A stretch of 64,000 nt of DNA from CAYVHB01 sp964450865 (GCA_964450865.1 CAYVHB010000007.1:1-64000), one strand, 5' to 3'; counted from the first letter of the stretch, positions 44,752 through 54,276 are shown. Program-made: numbers and translations. The notes: a model not told the origin generated them from the letters alone.

Positions 44752-46662
44752 ATGGAAAACATCATGTTTTTGCTGTTCACTCCTTTGGCTATGGCAGCCC
44801 TGGTTCTCGTCTTCCGCCATCCGCTGGTCCAGCGGGTGGTGGCCGTGACCACCGCCCTGGCTTTGTCCGGCTGTACGGTCCTGATGCTGATCCAGTATTT
44901 CAACGCTTCGGCAATCTACTACCCGGTGCAATCTGAAGCAGTCAAATTCATCATGCTGGGCATCGAGGTCCTGCTGGCGGTTTACATCATCCGTATCGGT
45001 ATCCGGCAGCGCCAGACCCTGATTTCGTTCCTGTCCCTGGTCTCGGTGCTGGTGATGCTCTGGTATGAGCTGCTCGGCGCCCACGGCCATACCGAGGCCA
45101 GCTACCTGATGATAGACAAGCTCAGTCTCCTGATGATCGCCATTATTGCGGTCGTCGGCAGCCTGATCATTGTCTTTGCGGTGCCTTACCTTGAGGTTCA
45201 CCACCACCATCATCACGACCAGCCCAGCCGCATCCCCCAGTTCCTGGCCTTGCTGCTCGTGTTCCTGTCGGCAATGTTCGGCATCGTGCTCAGTGACGAT
45301 CTCATCTGGATGTTTTTCTTCTGGGAGCTGACCACCCTCTGCTCTTATCTGCTGATCCGTTACCCGGATTCGCCGGAGGCCCATGCCAATGCCTGCCGGG
45401 CCCTGAAGCTCAACCTGCTGGGCGGTCTCTGTTTTGCCGGGGCGATCGCTTTCCTCGGCACACGCCTGGGGCTGACCGATCTGCGCTCGATCATTGCCGA
45501 AGTCGGGAAAGCCGACCTGATTGTCCCGGCCACCCTGCTGGCCGTCGCGGCCCTGACCAAATCAGCCCAGCTGCCGTTTTCGCGCTGGCTGCTGGGGGCC
45601 ATGGTCGCCCCGACCCCGTCATCGGCTCTCCTGCACTCCTCAACCATGGTCAAGGCCGGTGTCTTCCTGCTGATCCGGATCAGCCCGATGCTGGTTGGCA
45701 ACAATGCCGGCCTGCTGGTCATAATCGTCGGCGGCCTGACCTTCCTGATGACCTCCCTGATGGCTATCGCCCAGTCCGATGGCAAGAAGGTCCTTGCCTA
45801 TTCAACGCTGGCCAACCTGGGCCTGATCGTGGTCTGCGCCGGCATCGGGACCTATGAATCCCTGTGGGCGGCCGCCATGCTGATCGTCTTCCATGCTGTA
45901 TCCAAGTCCCTGATGTTCCTGAGCGTCGGGACTACTGAACACGCGCTGGGCAGCCGCGACATTGAAGATATGCATGGCCTGATTGTCAAGCACCCGGGCC
46001 TCGGCCTGGTCATGGTCATTGGTATCGCCGGCATGTTCCTGGCTCCTTTCGGCATGCTGATAGCCAAGTGGGCCGCCTTGCGGGCCTTCATAGACTCCGG
46101 TCACCTCTATGTCGTCATGCTGCTGGTCTTCGGCAGTGCGGCCACCCTGATGTACTGGACCAAGTGGCTGGGCCGCCTCGTGGCAGTCCTGCACCGGGAC
46201 CAGCGGATCACCAGCAAGGTTCCCGTCCTGGAATGGGTCGTCCTTTACACCCTGAGTGCCATGGTTGTGGCCCTCTGTGTCGGCTTCCCCTTTGTCTCGA
46301 ATCACTTTATCGTCCCCTTCCTGCAGGCCATGTTCCCGGGCCAGAACGTCGATATCATCAGCGGCGGCAACCAGGTCATCATGCTCATGATGCTGGGCAT
46401 GATCGCCATTCTGCCCTTCGGCCTGCGCCTGTTCTCAGCCATGGATGACAAGATCACATCCGTTTACATGGCAGGCGTCAATGAAGGTGACAACCGGATG
46501 TTTACCAATTCCATGGGCGGCGAGACCCGCGTCTTCCTGTCAAACTGGTATTTGAGCCGTTATTTCGGTGAAGAAGTCCTGCTGACCTATACCGTGCGCC
46601 TGACCGCTGCGGTGATGCTGGTCATGCTTGTCTACACGGTCGGAGGTGGCTTATGGAACTGA
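44752..46662 (+). CDS. echA: Ech-type hydrogenase membrane subunit, NuoL/antiporter-like
   Basis: A 636-residue membrane protein with about 14-16 hydrophobic helices. It has the antiporter-type motifs A-L-T-K-S-A-Q-L-P-F near 265 and P-T-P-S-S-A-L-L-H-S-S-T-M-V-K-A-G, containing the conserved Lys and His residues of the NuoL/MrpA ion path. A natural run of six histidines lies at 150-155 in a loop. ATG 44752 has AAGGAGG; upstream frame extension crosses the promoter. It overlaps echB by 10 bases. Confidence 0.92.
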   Translation: MENIMFLLFTPLAMAALVLVFRHPLVQRVVAVTTALALSGCTVLMLIQYFNASAIYYPVQSEAVKFIMLGIEVLLAVYIIRIGIRQRQTLISFLSLVSVLVMLWYELLGAHGHTEASYLMIDKLSLLMIAIIAVVGSLIIVFAVPYLEVHHHHHHDQPSRIPQFLALLLVFLSAMFGIVLSDDLIWMFFFWELTTLCSYLLIRYPDSPEAHANACRALKLNLLGGLCFAGAIAFLGTRLGLTDLRSIIAEVGKADLIVPATLLAVAALTKSAQLPFSRWLLGAMVAPTPSSALLHSSTMVKAGVFLLIRISPMLVGNNAGLLVIIVGGLTFLMTSLMAIAQSDGKKVLAYSTLANLGLIVVCAGIGTYESLWAAAMLIVFHAVSKSLMFLSVGTTEHALGSRDIEDMHGLIVKHPGLGLVMVIGIAGMFLAPFGMLIAKWAALRAFIDSGHLYVVMLLVFGSAATLMYWTKWLGRLVAVLHRDQRITSKVPVLEWVVLYTLSAMVVALCVGFPFVSNHFIVPFLQAMFPGQNVDIISGGNQVIMLMMLGMIAILPFGLRLFSAMDDKITSVYMAGVNEGDNRMFTNSMGGETRVFLSNWYLSRYFGEEVLLTYTVRLTAAVMLVMLVYTVGGGLWN

Positions 46663-47534
46663 GCGATCTGCAAATTCGTGTGCTCTCGCTGGCGGCATAC
46701 CTGATTCTTGGCCCGCTGGCCGGCGGTCTGCTGGCCGGCATCGACCGCCGCATCACCGCCCGCCTGCAAAGCCGGGTCGGGCCGCCGATCCTGCAGCCAT
46801 TCTATGACGTCGCCAAGCTCTGGCAGAAAGAAACGGCGGTCATCAATCACTCACAGACCTTTTTTCTCCTGATTTACCTGATTTTCGCGATTTTTACCGG
46901 CGCCATTTTCTTTCTCGGCAGTGACCTGCTGCTGGTGGTCTTCGCGCTGACCCTGACCAGTATTTTCTTTGTGCTGGCTGCCAACGCGGCCAACTCCCCC
47001 TACAGCATCGTTGGCGCCGAGCGGGAATTGCTGATGATGTTTGCCGATGAACCGGCCATCCTGCTGACGGCCGTCGGTTTTTACATGGCAAGCGGATCCT
47101 TTGTGGTAGCAGAGATCATCAGCCGGCCCCTGCCGGCCATCCTTGTCACACCCGGTGTTTTTATCGCCTTTGTCTATATTCTTACCATCAAGCTGCGCAA
47201 ATCCCCCTTCGACCTCAGCACCTCTCACCATGGGCACCAGGAAATCGTCAAGGGCATCACGACTGAATTCGCCGGTCGCAATCTGGCCATTGTCGAGGTT
47301 GCCCATTGGTACGAGACAATTCTGGTCATGGCAATGGTCGCCCTGTTCTTCGCCTGTACGAACTGGATCTGGATTGTTGCCGGCGTTGTCGTCACCATCC
47401 TGGTCTACCTGGTTGAGATCGTCATCGACAATACCTTTGCCCGTGTCAAATGGCCGGTTGTCCTGATCGGGTCCTGGCTGGTGGCGGCAACATTTGCCAT
47501 GCTGAATCTGCTGATCCTGTCCATGCACAGATAG
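46653..47534 (+). CDS. echB: Ech-type hydrogenase membrane subunit, NuoH-like
   Basis: A 293-residue protein with about eight helices. It has R-L-Q-S-R-V-G-P-P-I-L-Q-P-F-Y-D near residue 34 and E-L-L-M-M near 125. These, with a later acidic loop K-S-P-F-D-L-S near 185, are NuoH/HycD signatures that form the quinone-like chamber and ion path. GGAGG lies before the ATG within echA. It anchors the soluble hydrogenase subunits. Confidence 0.93.
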   Translation: MELSDLQIRVLSLAAYLILGPLAGGLLAGIDRRITARLQSRVGPPILQPFYDVAKLWQKETAVINHSQTFFLLIYLIFAIFTGAIFFLGSDLLLVVFALTLTSIFFVLAANAANSPYSIVGAERELLMMFADEPAILLTAVGFYMASGSFVVAEIISRPLPAILVTPGVFIAFVYILTIKLRKSPFDLSTSHHGHQEIVKGITTEFAGRNLAIVEVAHWYETILVMAMVALFFACTNWIWIVAGVVVTILVYLVEIVIDNTFARVKWPVVLIGSWLVAATFAMLNLLILSMHR

Positions 47535-47588
47535 CACGGACAGCCGGCTGCGACCTGATAGAGGGACTCTGTTGCGAGGGGTAACAAA

Positions 47589-48038
47589 ATGAAAGTATCA
47601 AAATCACCCTGGATTCTCCATTATGATGCATCAAGCTGTAACGGCTGCGATATCGAAGTGCTGGCCTGCCTGACTCCGCTTTATGATGTCGAGCGTTTTG
47701 GCATCATCAATACCGGCAATCCCAAGCATGCCGATATCCTGCTGGTCACAGGCTCGGTCAATGAGCAGAACCGGCCGGTTCTGAAGCAGCTGTACGACCA
47801 GATGCCCAATCCCAAAGTTGTGATAGCGGTTGGTATCTGCGCCACTTCGGGCGGAATTTTCGCCGAATGTTATAATGTCATGGGCGGGGTCGACAAACTG
47901 CTGCCGGTTGACGTCTATGTGCCAGGCTGCGCGGCCCGGCCGGAGTCCATCATCGACGGGGTGGTGCGGGCCCTGTCGATTCTTGACGAAAAATCTGTTC
48001 AACTGAAAAAATCCCGCCGCCTGAAAAAAAGCCGCTGA
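47589..48038 (+). CDS. echC: Ech-type hydrogenase small subunit, NuoB-like
   Basis: A 149-residue protein with S-C-N-G-C-D (Cys17, Cys20), G-I-C-A-T-S-G-G near 84 and V-P-G-C near 114, the ligands of the proximal [4Fe-4S] cluster. The C-terminus is a basic Lys/Arg tail. GAGGGG precedes the ATG. It passes electrons from ferredoxin clusters to the NiFe site of EchE. Confidence 0.94.
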   Translation: MKVSKSPWILHYDASSCNGCDIEVLACLTPLYDVERFGIINTGNPKHADILLVTGSVNEQNRPVLKQLYDQMPNPKVVIAVGICATSGGIFAECYNVMGGVDKLLPVDVYVPGCAARPESIIDGVVRALSILDEKSVQLKKSRRLKKSR

Positions 48039-48120
48039 ATCGTCTGTCTGACGCAAGCATAAGCGCTCCGGAGATATCCTTTCTCCGAGATAATCCATTT
48101 CCTGAAAGAGGGCTGATTGT

Positions 48121-48483
48121 ATGAACGTCCAACGCATCATTCCCCTGGAGCTGGCCGAACTGCTGCCGCTGGTCCAGCAATGCCGTGGCCAGGGATACCG
48201 GCTGGTCCAGATGCATGCCACCACCCTGCACGACTCCGGCCAGATCGAAGTCAACTACTCGCTGGCCCTGGAAGATCCCCTCGATACCTTGCGGGTGGTC
48301 ACGCCGGCTGGCAGCATGCTGCCCAGCATCAGCATGTACTATCCGGGCGCAGCCTTTTACGAGAACGAAATCCACGACCTGTTTGGCATCAGCTTCTCGG
48401 CCATGAGCCTGGACTATGATGGCCGCTTCTACCGGATCGCCGTCAAACAGCCATACGCGCCAAACCCGGCAAAGGAGGACTGA
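48121..48483 (+). CDS. echD: Ech-type hydrogenase subunit, NuoC-like
   Basis: A 120-residue protein aligned with the NuoC/HycE-N family. The segment Y-E-N-E-I-H-D-L-F-G-I near residue 80 is its hallmark (E-R-E-x-x-D-x-F-G in NuoC). It binds EchE. The echE ATG follows 4 bases after its stop. Confidence 0.9.
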   Translation: MNVQRIIPLELAELLPLVQQCRGQGYRLVQMHATTLHDSGQIEVNYSLALEDPLDTLRVVTPAGSMLPSISMYYPGAAFYENEIHDLFGISFSAMSLDYDGRFYRIAVKQPYAPNPAKED

Positions 48484-48487
48484 CCGC

Positions 48488-49567
48488 ATGGGTAAGCGAA
48501 CCATTATCCCCTTCGGGCCCCAGCACCCGGTCCTTCCTGAACCCATCCACCTTGACCTGGTCCTTGAGGATGAAAAGGTCATCGAGGCGATCCCTTCCAT
48601 CGGTTTTATCCATCGTGGCCTGGAAAAACTTGTTGAGAAGAAGGACTTCCAGGATTATGTCTATGTCGCCGAACGCATCTGCGGCATCTGCTCCTTCATT
48701 CACGGCATGGGATATTGCCAGTCGGTTGAAGGGATCATGAACATGGAAATCCCGGACCGGGCCAAATTCCTGCGTACAATCTGGTCCGAGCTGTCCCGTA
48801 TGCACAGCCATCTGATGTGGCTGGGCCTGCTGGCTGATGCCTTTGGTTTTGAAAGCCTGTTTATGCAATGCTGGCGGCTGCGCGAGCTGGTGCTTGACCT
48901 GTTCGACCTGACCACCGGCGGCCGCGTCATCTTCTCCGTCTGCAAGGTTGGTGGTGTCCGCAGGGATATCGACTGGCAGCAGCAGGGCATCTTCCAGCAG
49001 ACATTGTCCCGGATTGAGAGTGAAACCCGCAGTATCAACAAGGTGTTTTTCGAGGATCCTTCCGTGCGCCATCGCCTGGTCGGGGTCGGTATGCTGAGCA
49101 AGGACGAGGCCCAGATTCTTGGCGCTTGCGGCCCGATGATGCGGGCCAGCGGGATTGCCCGTGACACCCGCCAGCTGGGCTATGCCGCCTATGACCGGCT
49201 GACTTTCACGCCGATTACGCGACCGGAAGGCGACTCCTTTGCCCGCTGCATGGTCCGGGCCGAGGAAATTCTCCAGTCGATCGACCTGATCCGCCAGTGT
49301 TTCAGCAAAATGCCGGATGGCGATATCGCGGTAAAAGTAGTGGGCACACCCAAGGGCGAATACTTCGCCCGCCTTGAGCAGCCGCGCGGCGAGGTCATTT
49401 ACTACACCCGCGGCAATGGCAGCAAGTTCCTGGAACGCATGCGCGTCCGTACCCCAACTTTTGCCAACCTGGCCCCGCTCCTGAAAATCCTGCCGGGGGC
49501 CGAGCTGGCCGATGTGCCGATTCTCGTCCTGACCATTGACCCTTGCATCAGCTGCACCGAGCGCTGA
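48488..49567 (+). CDS. echE: Ech-type [NiFe] hydrogenase large subunit, NuoD-like
   Basis: A 359-residue catalytic subunit. The NiFe site cysteines are R-I-C-G-I-C at 63-68 and D-P-C-I-S-C at 351-356. The protein ends T-E-R three residues after the last Cys, so there is no cleavable C-terminal extension as found in most [NiFe] large subunits. AAAGGAGG precedes ATG 48488. A near copy of its last codons lies 71 bases downstream. Confidence 0.95.
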   Translation: MGKRTIIPFGPQHPVLPEPIHLDLVLEDEKVIEAIPSIGFIHRGLEKLVEKKDFQDYVYVAERICGICSFIHGMGYCQSVEGIMNMEIPDRAKFLRTIWSELSRMHSHLMWLGLLADAFGFESLFMQCWRLRELVLDLFDLTTGGRVIFSVCKVGGVRRDIDWQQQGIFQQTLSRIESETRSINKVFFEDPSVRHRLVGVGMLSKDEAQILGACGPMMRASGIARDTRQLGYAAYDRLTFTPITRPEGDSFARCMVRAEEILQSIDLIRQCFSKMPDGDIAVKVVGTPKGEYFARLEQPRGEVIYYTRGNGSKFLERMRVRTPTFANLAPLLKILPGAELADVPILVLTIDPCISCTER

Positions 49568-49636
49568 TCCAGCCTGGCCGGGCGTTTAACCCGCGATCCT
49601 GTGATCATGGGACCAGCATCAGCTGCACCGGGCGCT
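49545..49636. repeat. Direct repeat duplicating the 3' end of echE
   Basis: A 21-bp segment at 49545-49565 (GCATCAGCTGCACCGAGCGC plus T), which encodes the last cysteine motif and C-terminus of EchE, recurs at 49616-49636 with one change. The copies are offset by 71 bases, so the second is out of frame and untranslated with echE. Confidence 0.8.
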
Positions 49637-49673
49637 CAGTATGCCAGACACCCAGTATGCGGAGGTAAAGAAC

Positions 49674-50009
49674 ATGCCGATCGTACCATTTGCCCGCACG
49701 ATTCTGAAAAACATTTTACATAAGCCAGCGACGCGCCTCTATCCGTTACGCCAGCGTCCGATGTTTGACCAGGCCCGGGGGCATATTGAAGTTGAAATTG
49801 CCTTGTGTATTTTCTGTGGCCTGTGCAGCCGAAAATGCCCGACGCATGCCATTGAGGTCGTTAAAACCGAAAAGAAATGGGCCATTGACCGGCTGCGCTG
49901 CATCCAGTGCAATGGCTGTGTCGAGGTCTGTCCGAAGAAATGCCTGTATATGCGTCAGAGCCCTTCCAAACCAGCTGTCAGCAAGGGCATGGAAGAACAC
50001 TTTGCCTGA
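49674..50009 (+). CDS. echF: Ech-type hydrogenase ferredoxin-like subunit
   Basis: A 111-residue protein with two [4Fe-4S] motifs, C-I-F-C-G-L-C-S-R-K-C-P and C-I-Q-C-N-G-C-V-E-V-C-P, as in NuoI and EchF. It takes electrons from soluble ferredoxin. GGAGG lies before ATG 49674; an upstream in-frame ATG at 49641 has poorer support. Confidence 0.94.
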   Translation: MPIVPFARTILKNILHKPATRLYPLRQRPMFDQARGHIEVEIALCIFCGLCSRKCPTHAIEVVKTEKKWAIDRLRCIQCNGCVEVCPKKCLYMRQSPSKPAVSKGMEEHFA

Positions 50010-50040
50010 CCATCAAAACTGACAGTTCAAGAGGAAAATC

Positions 50041-50439
50041 ATGCACGAATACCCTGCCACATTGCGGATTGTCGAAATTGCCTGTGCCCAGTCCGCGGCC
50101 CATGGCCAGCGGCCGGTCCGGACCATCCATCTGGTCGTCGGTGACGATGCCGGCTACATTGGTGATGCGATCGAGCTGTATTTTCCAATGATTGCAGCCA
50201 ATTCAGCCTGCGCAGATGCCATGCTGGCCATCGAACGGATCCGGCCACGGCTGCAATGCCCGGCCTGTCAATGTCTGTTCGAACGCAAGCCATTCTCCTT
50301 TGCCTGTCCGGAATGTGGCACAACGGGTCATCCGACTGGCATCGGCAAGGAATTTTATATTCGATCAATCGATTTCGGACCGCTCGAGCCCGGCTGCAGG
50401 TCCGATAACTTAATCGGCAACACTATCACGGAGGACTGA
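50041..50439 (+). CDS. hypA: Hydrogenase nickel incorporation protein HypA
   Basis: A 132-residue protein beginning M-H-E, whose N-terminal residues bind nickel. The zinc site is C-P-A-C near 78 and C-P-E-C near 97. It hands nickel to the hydrogenase large subunit with HypB. It starts 31 bases after echF and ends 7 bases before hypB. The C-terminal 20 residues extend past the usual end. Confidence 0.92.
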   Translation: MHEYPATLRIVEIACAQSAAHGQRPVRTIHLVVGDDAGYIGDAIELYFPMIAANSACADAMLAIERIRPRLQCPACQCLFERKPFSFACPECGTTGHPTGIGKEFYIRSIDFGPLEPGCRSDNLIGNTITED

Positions 50440-50446
50440 CACTGCC

Positions 50447-51409
50447 ATGCTCGTTAACCGAATCTTACCGCAAGCTCTCAAGCATCGCGACCACGGCGGC
50501 CAAGGCCGCCGGCTGGTAACGGCCGGCCACGACCAGCAGCAGCATCATGATGGTGACCACGACCACGACCACGGGCACGGCCACGGGCACGGCCATGACC
50601 ACGAGCACATTCATGACCACGACCACGACCACGACCACGGGCACGGCCATGACCACGAGCAGGCAAATAACCATGCTGCAGGTTTCATCGATCAATCCGA
50701 GCCGTCATCGCCAGCATTGCCGGATCAGGTCGAATCGGTCACTGTCATGGCGGCCATCTATGATGTCAATGATCGCCTCGCCCGGCAAACCAATCAGCTG
50801 CTGCAGTCAGCCGGCCTGCTGACGCTCAATGTGATGGGCGCGCCTGGCGCCGGCAAGACTTCCTCAATCATAGCGATGATCCGCGAATTGCCTGACTGGC
50901 AGCATTATGTGCTGGAAGGGGATATCGAATCCGATCTTGACACGCAGACACTGCGTAAACTTGGTGTTGCGACCCTGCAGATCAATACCCACGGTGCCTG
51001 TCACCTCGACGCCACCCTGGTTGCCCGCTCCGTTGCTGATTTCAACCTGGCCGGACCCGGCCTGCTGCTTATTGAAAATATCGGCAACCTGGTCTGTCCG
51101 GCCGAATTCATGATCGGCGAGCACTGCAAGGTTCTGGTTGTAACGGTGACAGACGGCAGTGACAAGCCTTACAAATATCCGCTGGCCTTTGAGAAGGCTG
51201 ACCTGATCCTGCTCAATAAAACTGACCTGTTGCCTTTTGTTGATTTTGACGAGGCCTTTTTCATGGCTGGCGTCCGGGCCTTGAATCCGGCTGTCCCGGT
51301 CCTGCCCGTTGATGCACGTCGCGGTGCCGGGTTCGCTGCTGTAGCGGACTGGCTCCGCCAGCGCCTGGCTTCCACCCTGCCGCTGCATGAGCCGATTACT
51401 GATCAATAA
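50447..51409 (+). CDS. hypB: Hydrogenase nickel GTPase HypB with His-rich domain
   Basis: A 320-residue GTPase. Residues about 28-76 are His/Asp/Gly-rich, with about 20 histidines in alternating D-H or G-H units, a nickel store. P-loop G-A-P-G-A-G-K-T-S near 131, G-A-C-H-L-D-A near 184 and N-K-T-D for guanine binding near 259 follow. The cysteine and histidine of the dimer-interface nickel site are present. GGAGG precedes the start. Confidence 0.93.
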   Translation: MLVNRILPQALKHRDHGGQGRRLVTAGHDQQQHHDGDHDHDHGHGHGHGHDHEHIHDHDHDHDHGHGHDHEQANNHAAGFIDQSEPSSPALPDQVESVTVMAAIYDVNDRLARQTNQLLQSAGLLTLNVMGAPGAGKTSSIIAMIRELPDWQHYVLEGDIESDLDTQTLRKLGVATLQINTHGACHLDATLVARSVADFNLAGPGLLLIENIGNLVCPAEFMIGEHCKVLVVTVTDGSDKPYKYPLAFEKADLILLNKTDLLPFVDFDEAFFMAGVRALNPAVPVLPVDARRGAGFAAVADWLRQRLASTLPLHEPITDQ

Positions 51410-51443
51410 GCTGCCGGCCATGATAAGCCAGGCGACTCACGAT

Positions 51444-53969
51444 ATGAACAAGACCAATCCTGCGCCTTTTTTTACCTGGCGGCTTCGCTTGTGGGGCATT
51501 GTTCAGGGTGTCGGGCTGCGACCCCATATAGTCCGGTTAGCACGCAGCCTGAACCTGGCCGGCACCGTCCAGAACCTGGGCGGACTGGTTGAAGTCTGGA
51601 TCAATGCGACAATCAGCGGGCAGGCAGATTTTTGTCGGCAACTGGTAGCAGACCGGCCGGCACCTGCTGTGTTTTTGCGCCAGGAAGTCAAGCGATTTGC
51701 CTGGCGCGATCTGGCACAGCCTTTTGCGATCCGGCCTAGCGAAGTGTGGAGCAGTCTGGCCTTTCCAGCACCAGACTTGCCAGTTTGTGCTGATTGTGAA
51801 GCAGAAATGCTTGATCCTGCCAACCGACGCTTCGCACATCCTTTTATCAGCTGCATGCATTGCGGACCTCGCTATTCCATCCTTGACCGCCTGCCCTATG
51901 ACCGGGCTACGACAGCCATGCAGGCATTTCCCCTATGCCCAACCTGCGCTGGCGAGTATGGCGAGCCAGCTGACCGCCGCTTTCATGCCCAGACAATCGC
52001 CTGTCCGGACTGCGGACCGACATTGTCCTGGACAGCCCGGGATCAGATAACGGTTGGAAACGTGATGCCCGCAGCCATTGCCTGTCTGCAAAGAGGGCAG
52101 ATCATTGCCGTCAAATCGACCGGCGGTTATCACCTGGCCTGTGATCCGCATCAGAGCCAGGCCGTCAAGCGGCTGCGCCGCATGAAACAGCGGGATCACA
52201 AACCGTTTGCCGTGCTTTTTCCTGACCTGGCCAGCATCCGGGCCTATGCTGATGTATCATCAGCCCAGGCCGCGCTGTTAACATCCCCGGCCCGGCCGAT
52301 CGTCCTGCTGACTCGCCATGTTTTGCGTGCCGGCCAGGTGCCGCTGGCGCCTGCTGTTTGCGCGGACAGTGCTTATCTGGGCGCGTTTTTACCATCAACC
52401 CCCATCCAGATCTGGCTGGCCAGGACTTGCGGACCGCTCGTCATGACCAGTGCCAACCGCAGCAGTGAAAGCCTGATTTACACGGATGAGATGTTGCAGG
52501 TTTTTTGGCAGGAGCAGCCGGATCTGGCCGGTATTCTGGGTCATAATCGGCCGATTCGCATCGGTATGGACGATTCGGTCGTCCGCTTCGTCAATGGACG
52601 CTGCCAGTTCATCCGCCGGGCCCGGGGCTATGTGCCACTGGCTGTTGATCTTGGCCCCGGCGATAATCTGCCTGCCTTGTCACCCATGCTGGCGTTAGGC
52701 GGTGATTTAAAGGCCACGGCAGCTATTTACAGGGATGGTTTTGCCTGGCTGACGCCACCAGCCGGGGACCTGGGCCGTGAAGACGATCTGGCTGCATGGC
52801 GCCATCAGATCGGGCACCTGCAAGCGTTGCTCGCCATCTCACCCGCATTGCTGGCTGCAGACCTGCATCCTGGCTATCTCAGTCGCCAGGCCTATAAGCC
52901 AGCCGATGGCAAAGCGCCTTTACAACTGGCATGGCAGCATCATCAGGCTCATGTCGCCTCAGTACTGGCTGAACACCGGCTGGAAGAGGCAGTGATCGGC
53001 GTAGCTTTTGATGGAACCGGCTATGGACCGGATGACACCATCTGGGGCGGTGAGTTTCTTATTTGCCAGGGGCATCATTACCAGCGGCTGGCACATCTCA
53101 AGCCGGTCTTGCTGCCGGCTGGCGACAGTGGTATGCGCGACGCCTGGCGAAGCCTGGCAGGCTACCTGCTCGCTGCTGATTCAGAAGTTCCCGTCTGGCT
53201 GCAGGAATCACCCGCAACAGCTGCGACAGCCGGATCCTTGGACAATGCGCTGCCCTGCCTGGATGCGTCCCGCTGGCAAATTGCCCGGCAAGCGCTGCGG
53301 CACCGCATCAATGCCCTGCCCAACAGCAGCATGGGCCGCCTGTTTGATGCTGTATGTGCCCTGCTGGGCCTGGGTGAGATGAACCATTACGAAGGACAAT
53401 GCGGCAGCCAGCTGGAAAGCGCCGCCATGCACGCAATATCACGGCACTGGCCAGCCTGGCCCCTTGATTTTTCAATCAGCCAGCCGGATCCGGACAGGCC
53501 AGCCAGCCCGGGTAGCCATTTGACAAGTGACGGGACAGTTCTGGCAGGTATATCCGGTATATCTGGCGGAATGATGATACCCCCCCGTTCTGCAGGGCCA
53601 CTCCAGGCCGATGCCACACCCGTTTTCACTTCGATGATGGATGCAATTGCAGCGACTCGGCAGCATGAACCTGCCCTTTGGCCCGAGGTCATCGCCCGTC
53701 TGGCACTCGGTTTTCACGAAGCCGTATGCCGGATGACCGTAACCATTTGTTGTGAGCTGGCCAGCCGAACTGGCATTTCCGTTATTGCTCTCAGCGGCGG
53801 TGTTATGCAAAATGCTGTACTGGTCGAAATGCTCGATCCGGCGTTGACGGCAGCCGGGTTGCGCGTATACTGGAATGAACAGGTCGCACCCAATGACAGC
53901 GGGATTTGTCTGGGTCAGATCTGGCTCAGCCGGCAACTGCTGGCCACACACGCGGTACAGTCACAGTGA
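51444..53969 (+). CDS. hypF: Carbamoyltransferase HypF
   Basis: A protein of about 841 residues. In order it has an acylphosphatase domain (G-I-V-Q-G-V-G-L-R-P), zinc fingers (C-A-D-C, C-M-H-C, C-P-T-C, C-P-D-C), a YrdC-like domain (K-S-T-G-G-Y-H-L) and a Kae1-like domain (H-H-Q-A-H, F-D-G-T-G-Y-G, L-S-G-G-V-M-Q-N). It makes the cyanide ligand precursor of the NiFe site. Near residues 690-735 there is an extra Gly/Pro/Ser-rich insert, making it longer than the usual 750-770. ATG 51420 or 51387 are alternative starts. Confidence 0.93.
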   Translation: MNKTNPAPFFTWRLRLWGIVQGVGLRPHIVRLARSLNLAGTVQNLGGLVEVWINATISGQADFCRQLVADRPAPAVFLRQEVKRFAWRDLAQPFAIRPSEVWSSLAFPAPDLPVCADCEAEMLDPANRRFAHPFISCMHCGPRYSILDRLPYDRATTAMQAFPLCPTCAGEYGEPADRRFHAQTIACPDCGPTLSWTARDQITVGNVMPAAIACLQRGQIIAVKSTGGYHLACDPHQSQAVKRLRRMKQRDHKPFAVLFPDLASIRAYADVSSAQAALLTSPARPIVLLTRHVLRAGQVPLAPAVCADSAYLGAFLPSTPIQIWLARTCGPLVMTSANRSSESLIYTDEMLQVFWQEQPDLAGILGHNRPIRIGMDDSVVRFVNGRCQFIRRARGYVPLAVDLGPGDNLPALSPMLALGGDLKATAAIYRDGFAWLTPPAGDLGREDDLAAWRHQIGHLQALLAISPALLAADLHPGYLSRQAYKPADGKAPLQLAWQHHQAHVASVLAEHRLEEAVIGVAFDGTGYGPDDTIWGGEFLICQGHHYQRLAHLKPVLLPAGDSGMRDAWRSLAGYLLAADSEVPVWLQESPATAATAGSLDNALPCLDASRWQIARQALRHRINALPNSSMGRLFDAVCALLGLGEMNHYEGQCGSQLESAAMHAISRHWPAWPLDFSISQPDPDRPASPGSHLTSDGTVLAGISGISGGMMIPPRSAGPLQADATPVFTSMMDAIAATRQHEPALWPEVIARLALGFHEAVCRMTVTICCELASRTGISVIALSGGVMQNAVLVEMLDPALTAAGLRVYWNEQVAPNDSGICLGQIWLSRQLLATHAVQSQ

Positions 53970-54063
53970 TTTGCAAGAAATTGGGAACGTGCCTGAACCG
54001 GACATGCGCAAGCTGGATTTTTCCTGTGACCATTCATTCTTTTAACATGTGAGGATATCAATT

Positions 54064-54276
54064 ATGTGTCTGGCAATTCCGGCCCGGGTCAAGAGCCTGC
54101 TGGCCGATCATCTCGCTGAAGTGGATTTTCAGGGCAACGGCCTGACTGTGGAAATGGGCCTGACTGAAGCTCAGGTCGGCGATTACGTCCTGGTCCATGC
54201 CGGCTGTGCCATTGAGCGGATTGACCCGGAAATGGCCGCTGAAATATTTGAGATTATCGGGGAAATCATGCCATGA
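54064..54276 (+). CDS. hypC: Hydrogenase assembly chaperone HypC
   Basis: A 70-residue protein starting M-C-L-A-I-P, where Cys2 is the ligand-transfer residue. GAGG precedes ATG 54064. Its stop overlaps hypD by 4 bases (ATGA), so translation is coupled. It carries the Fe(CN)2CO unit with HypD. Confidence 0.95.
   Translation: MCLAIPARVKSLLADHLAEVDFQGNGLTVEMGLTEAQVGDYVLVHAGCAIERIDPEMAAEIFEIIGEIMP

Noticed and set aside
45199..45216. Vector-derived His tag.
   Set aside because: It is internal to a native membrane subunit, uses mixed CAC/CAT codons, and is flanked by normal EchA sequence.
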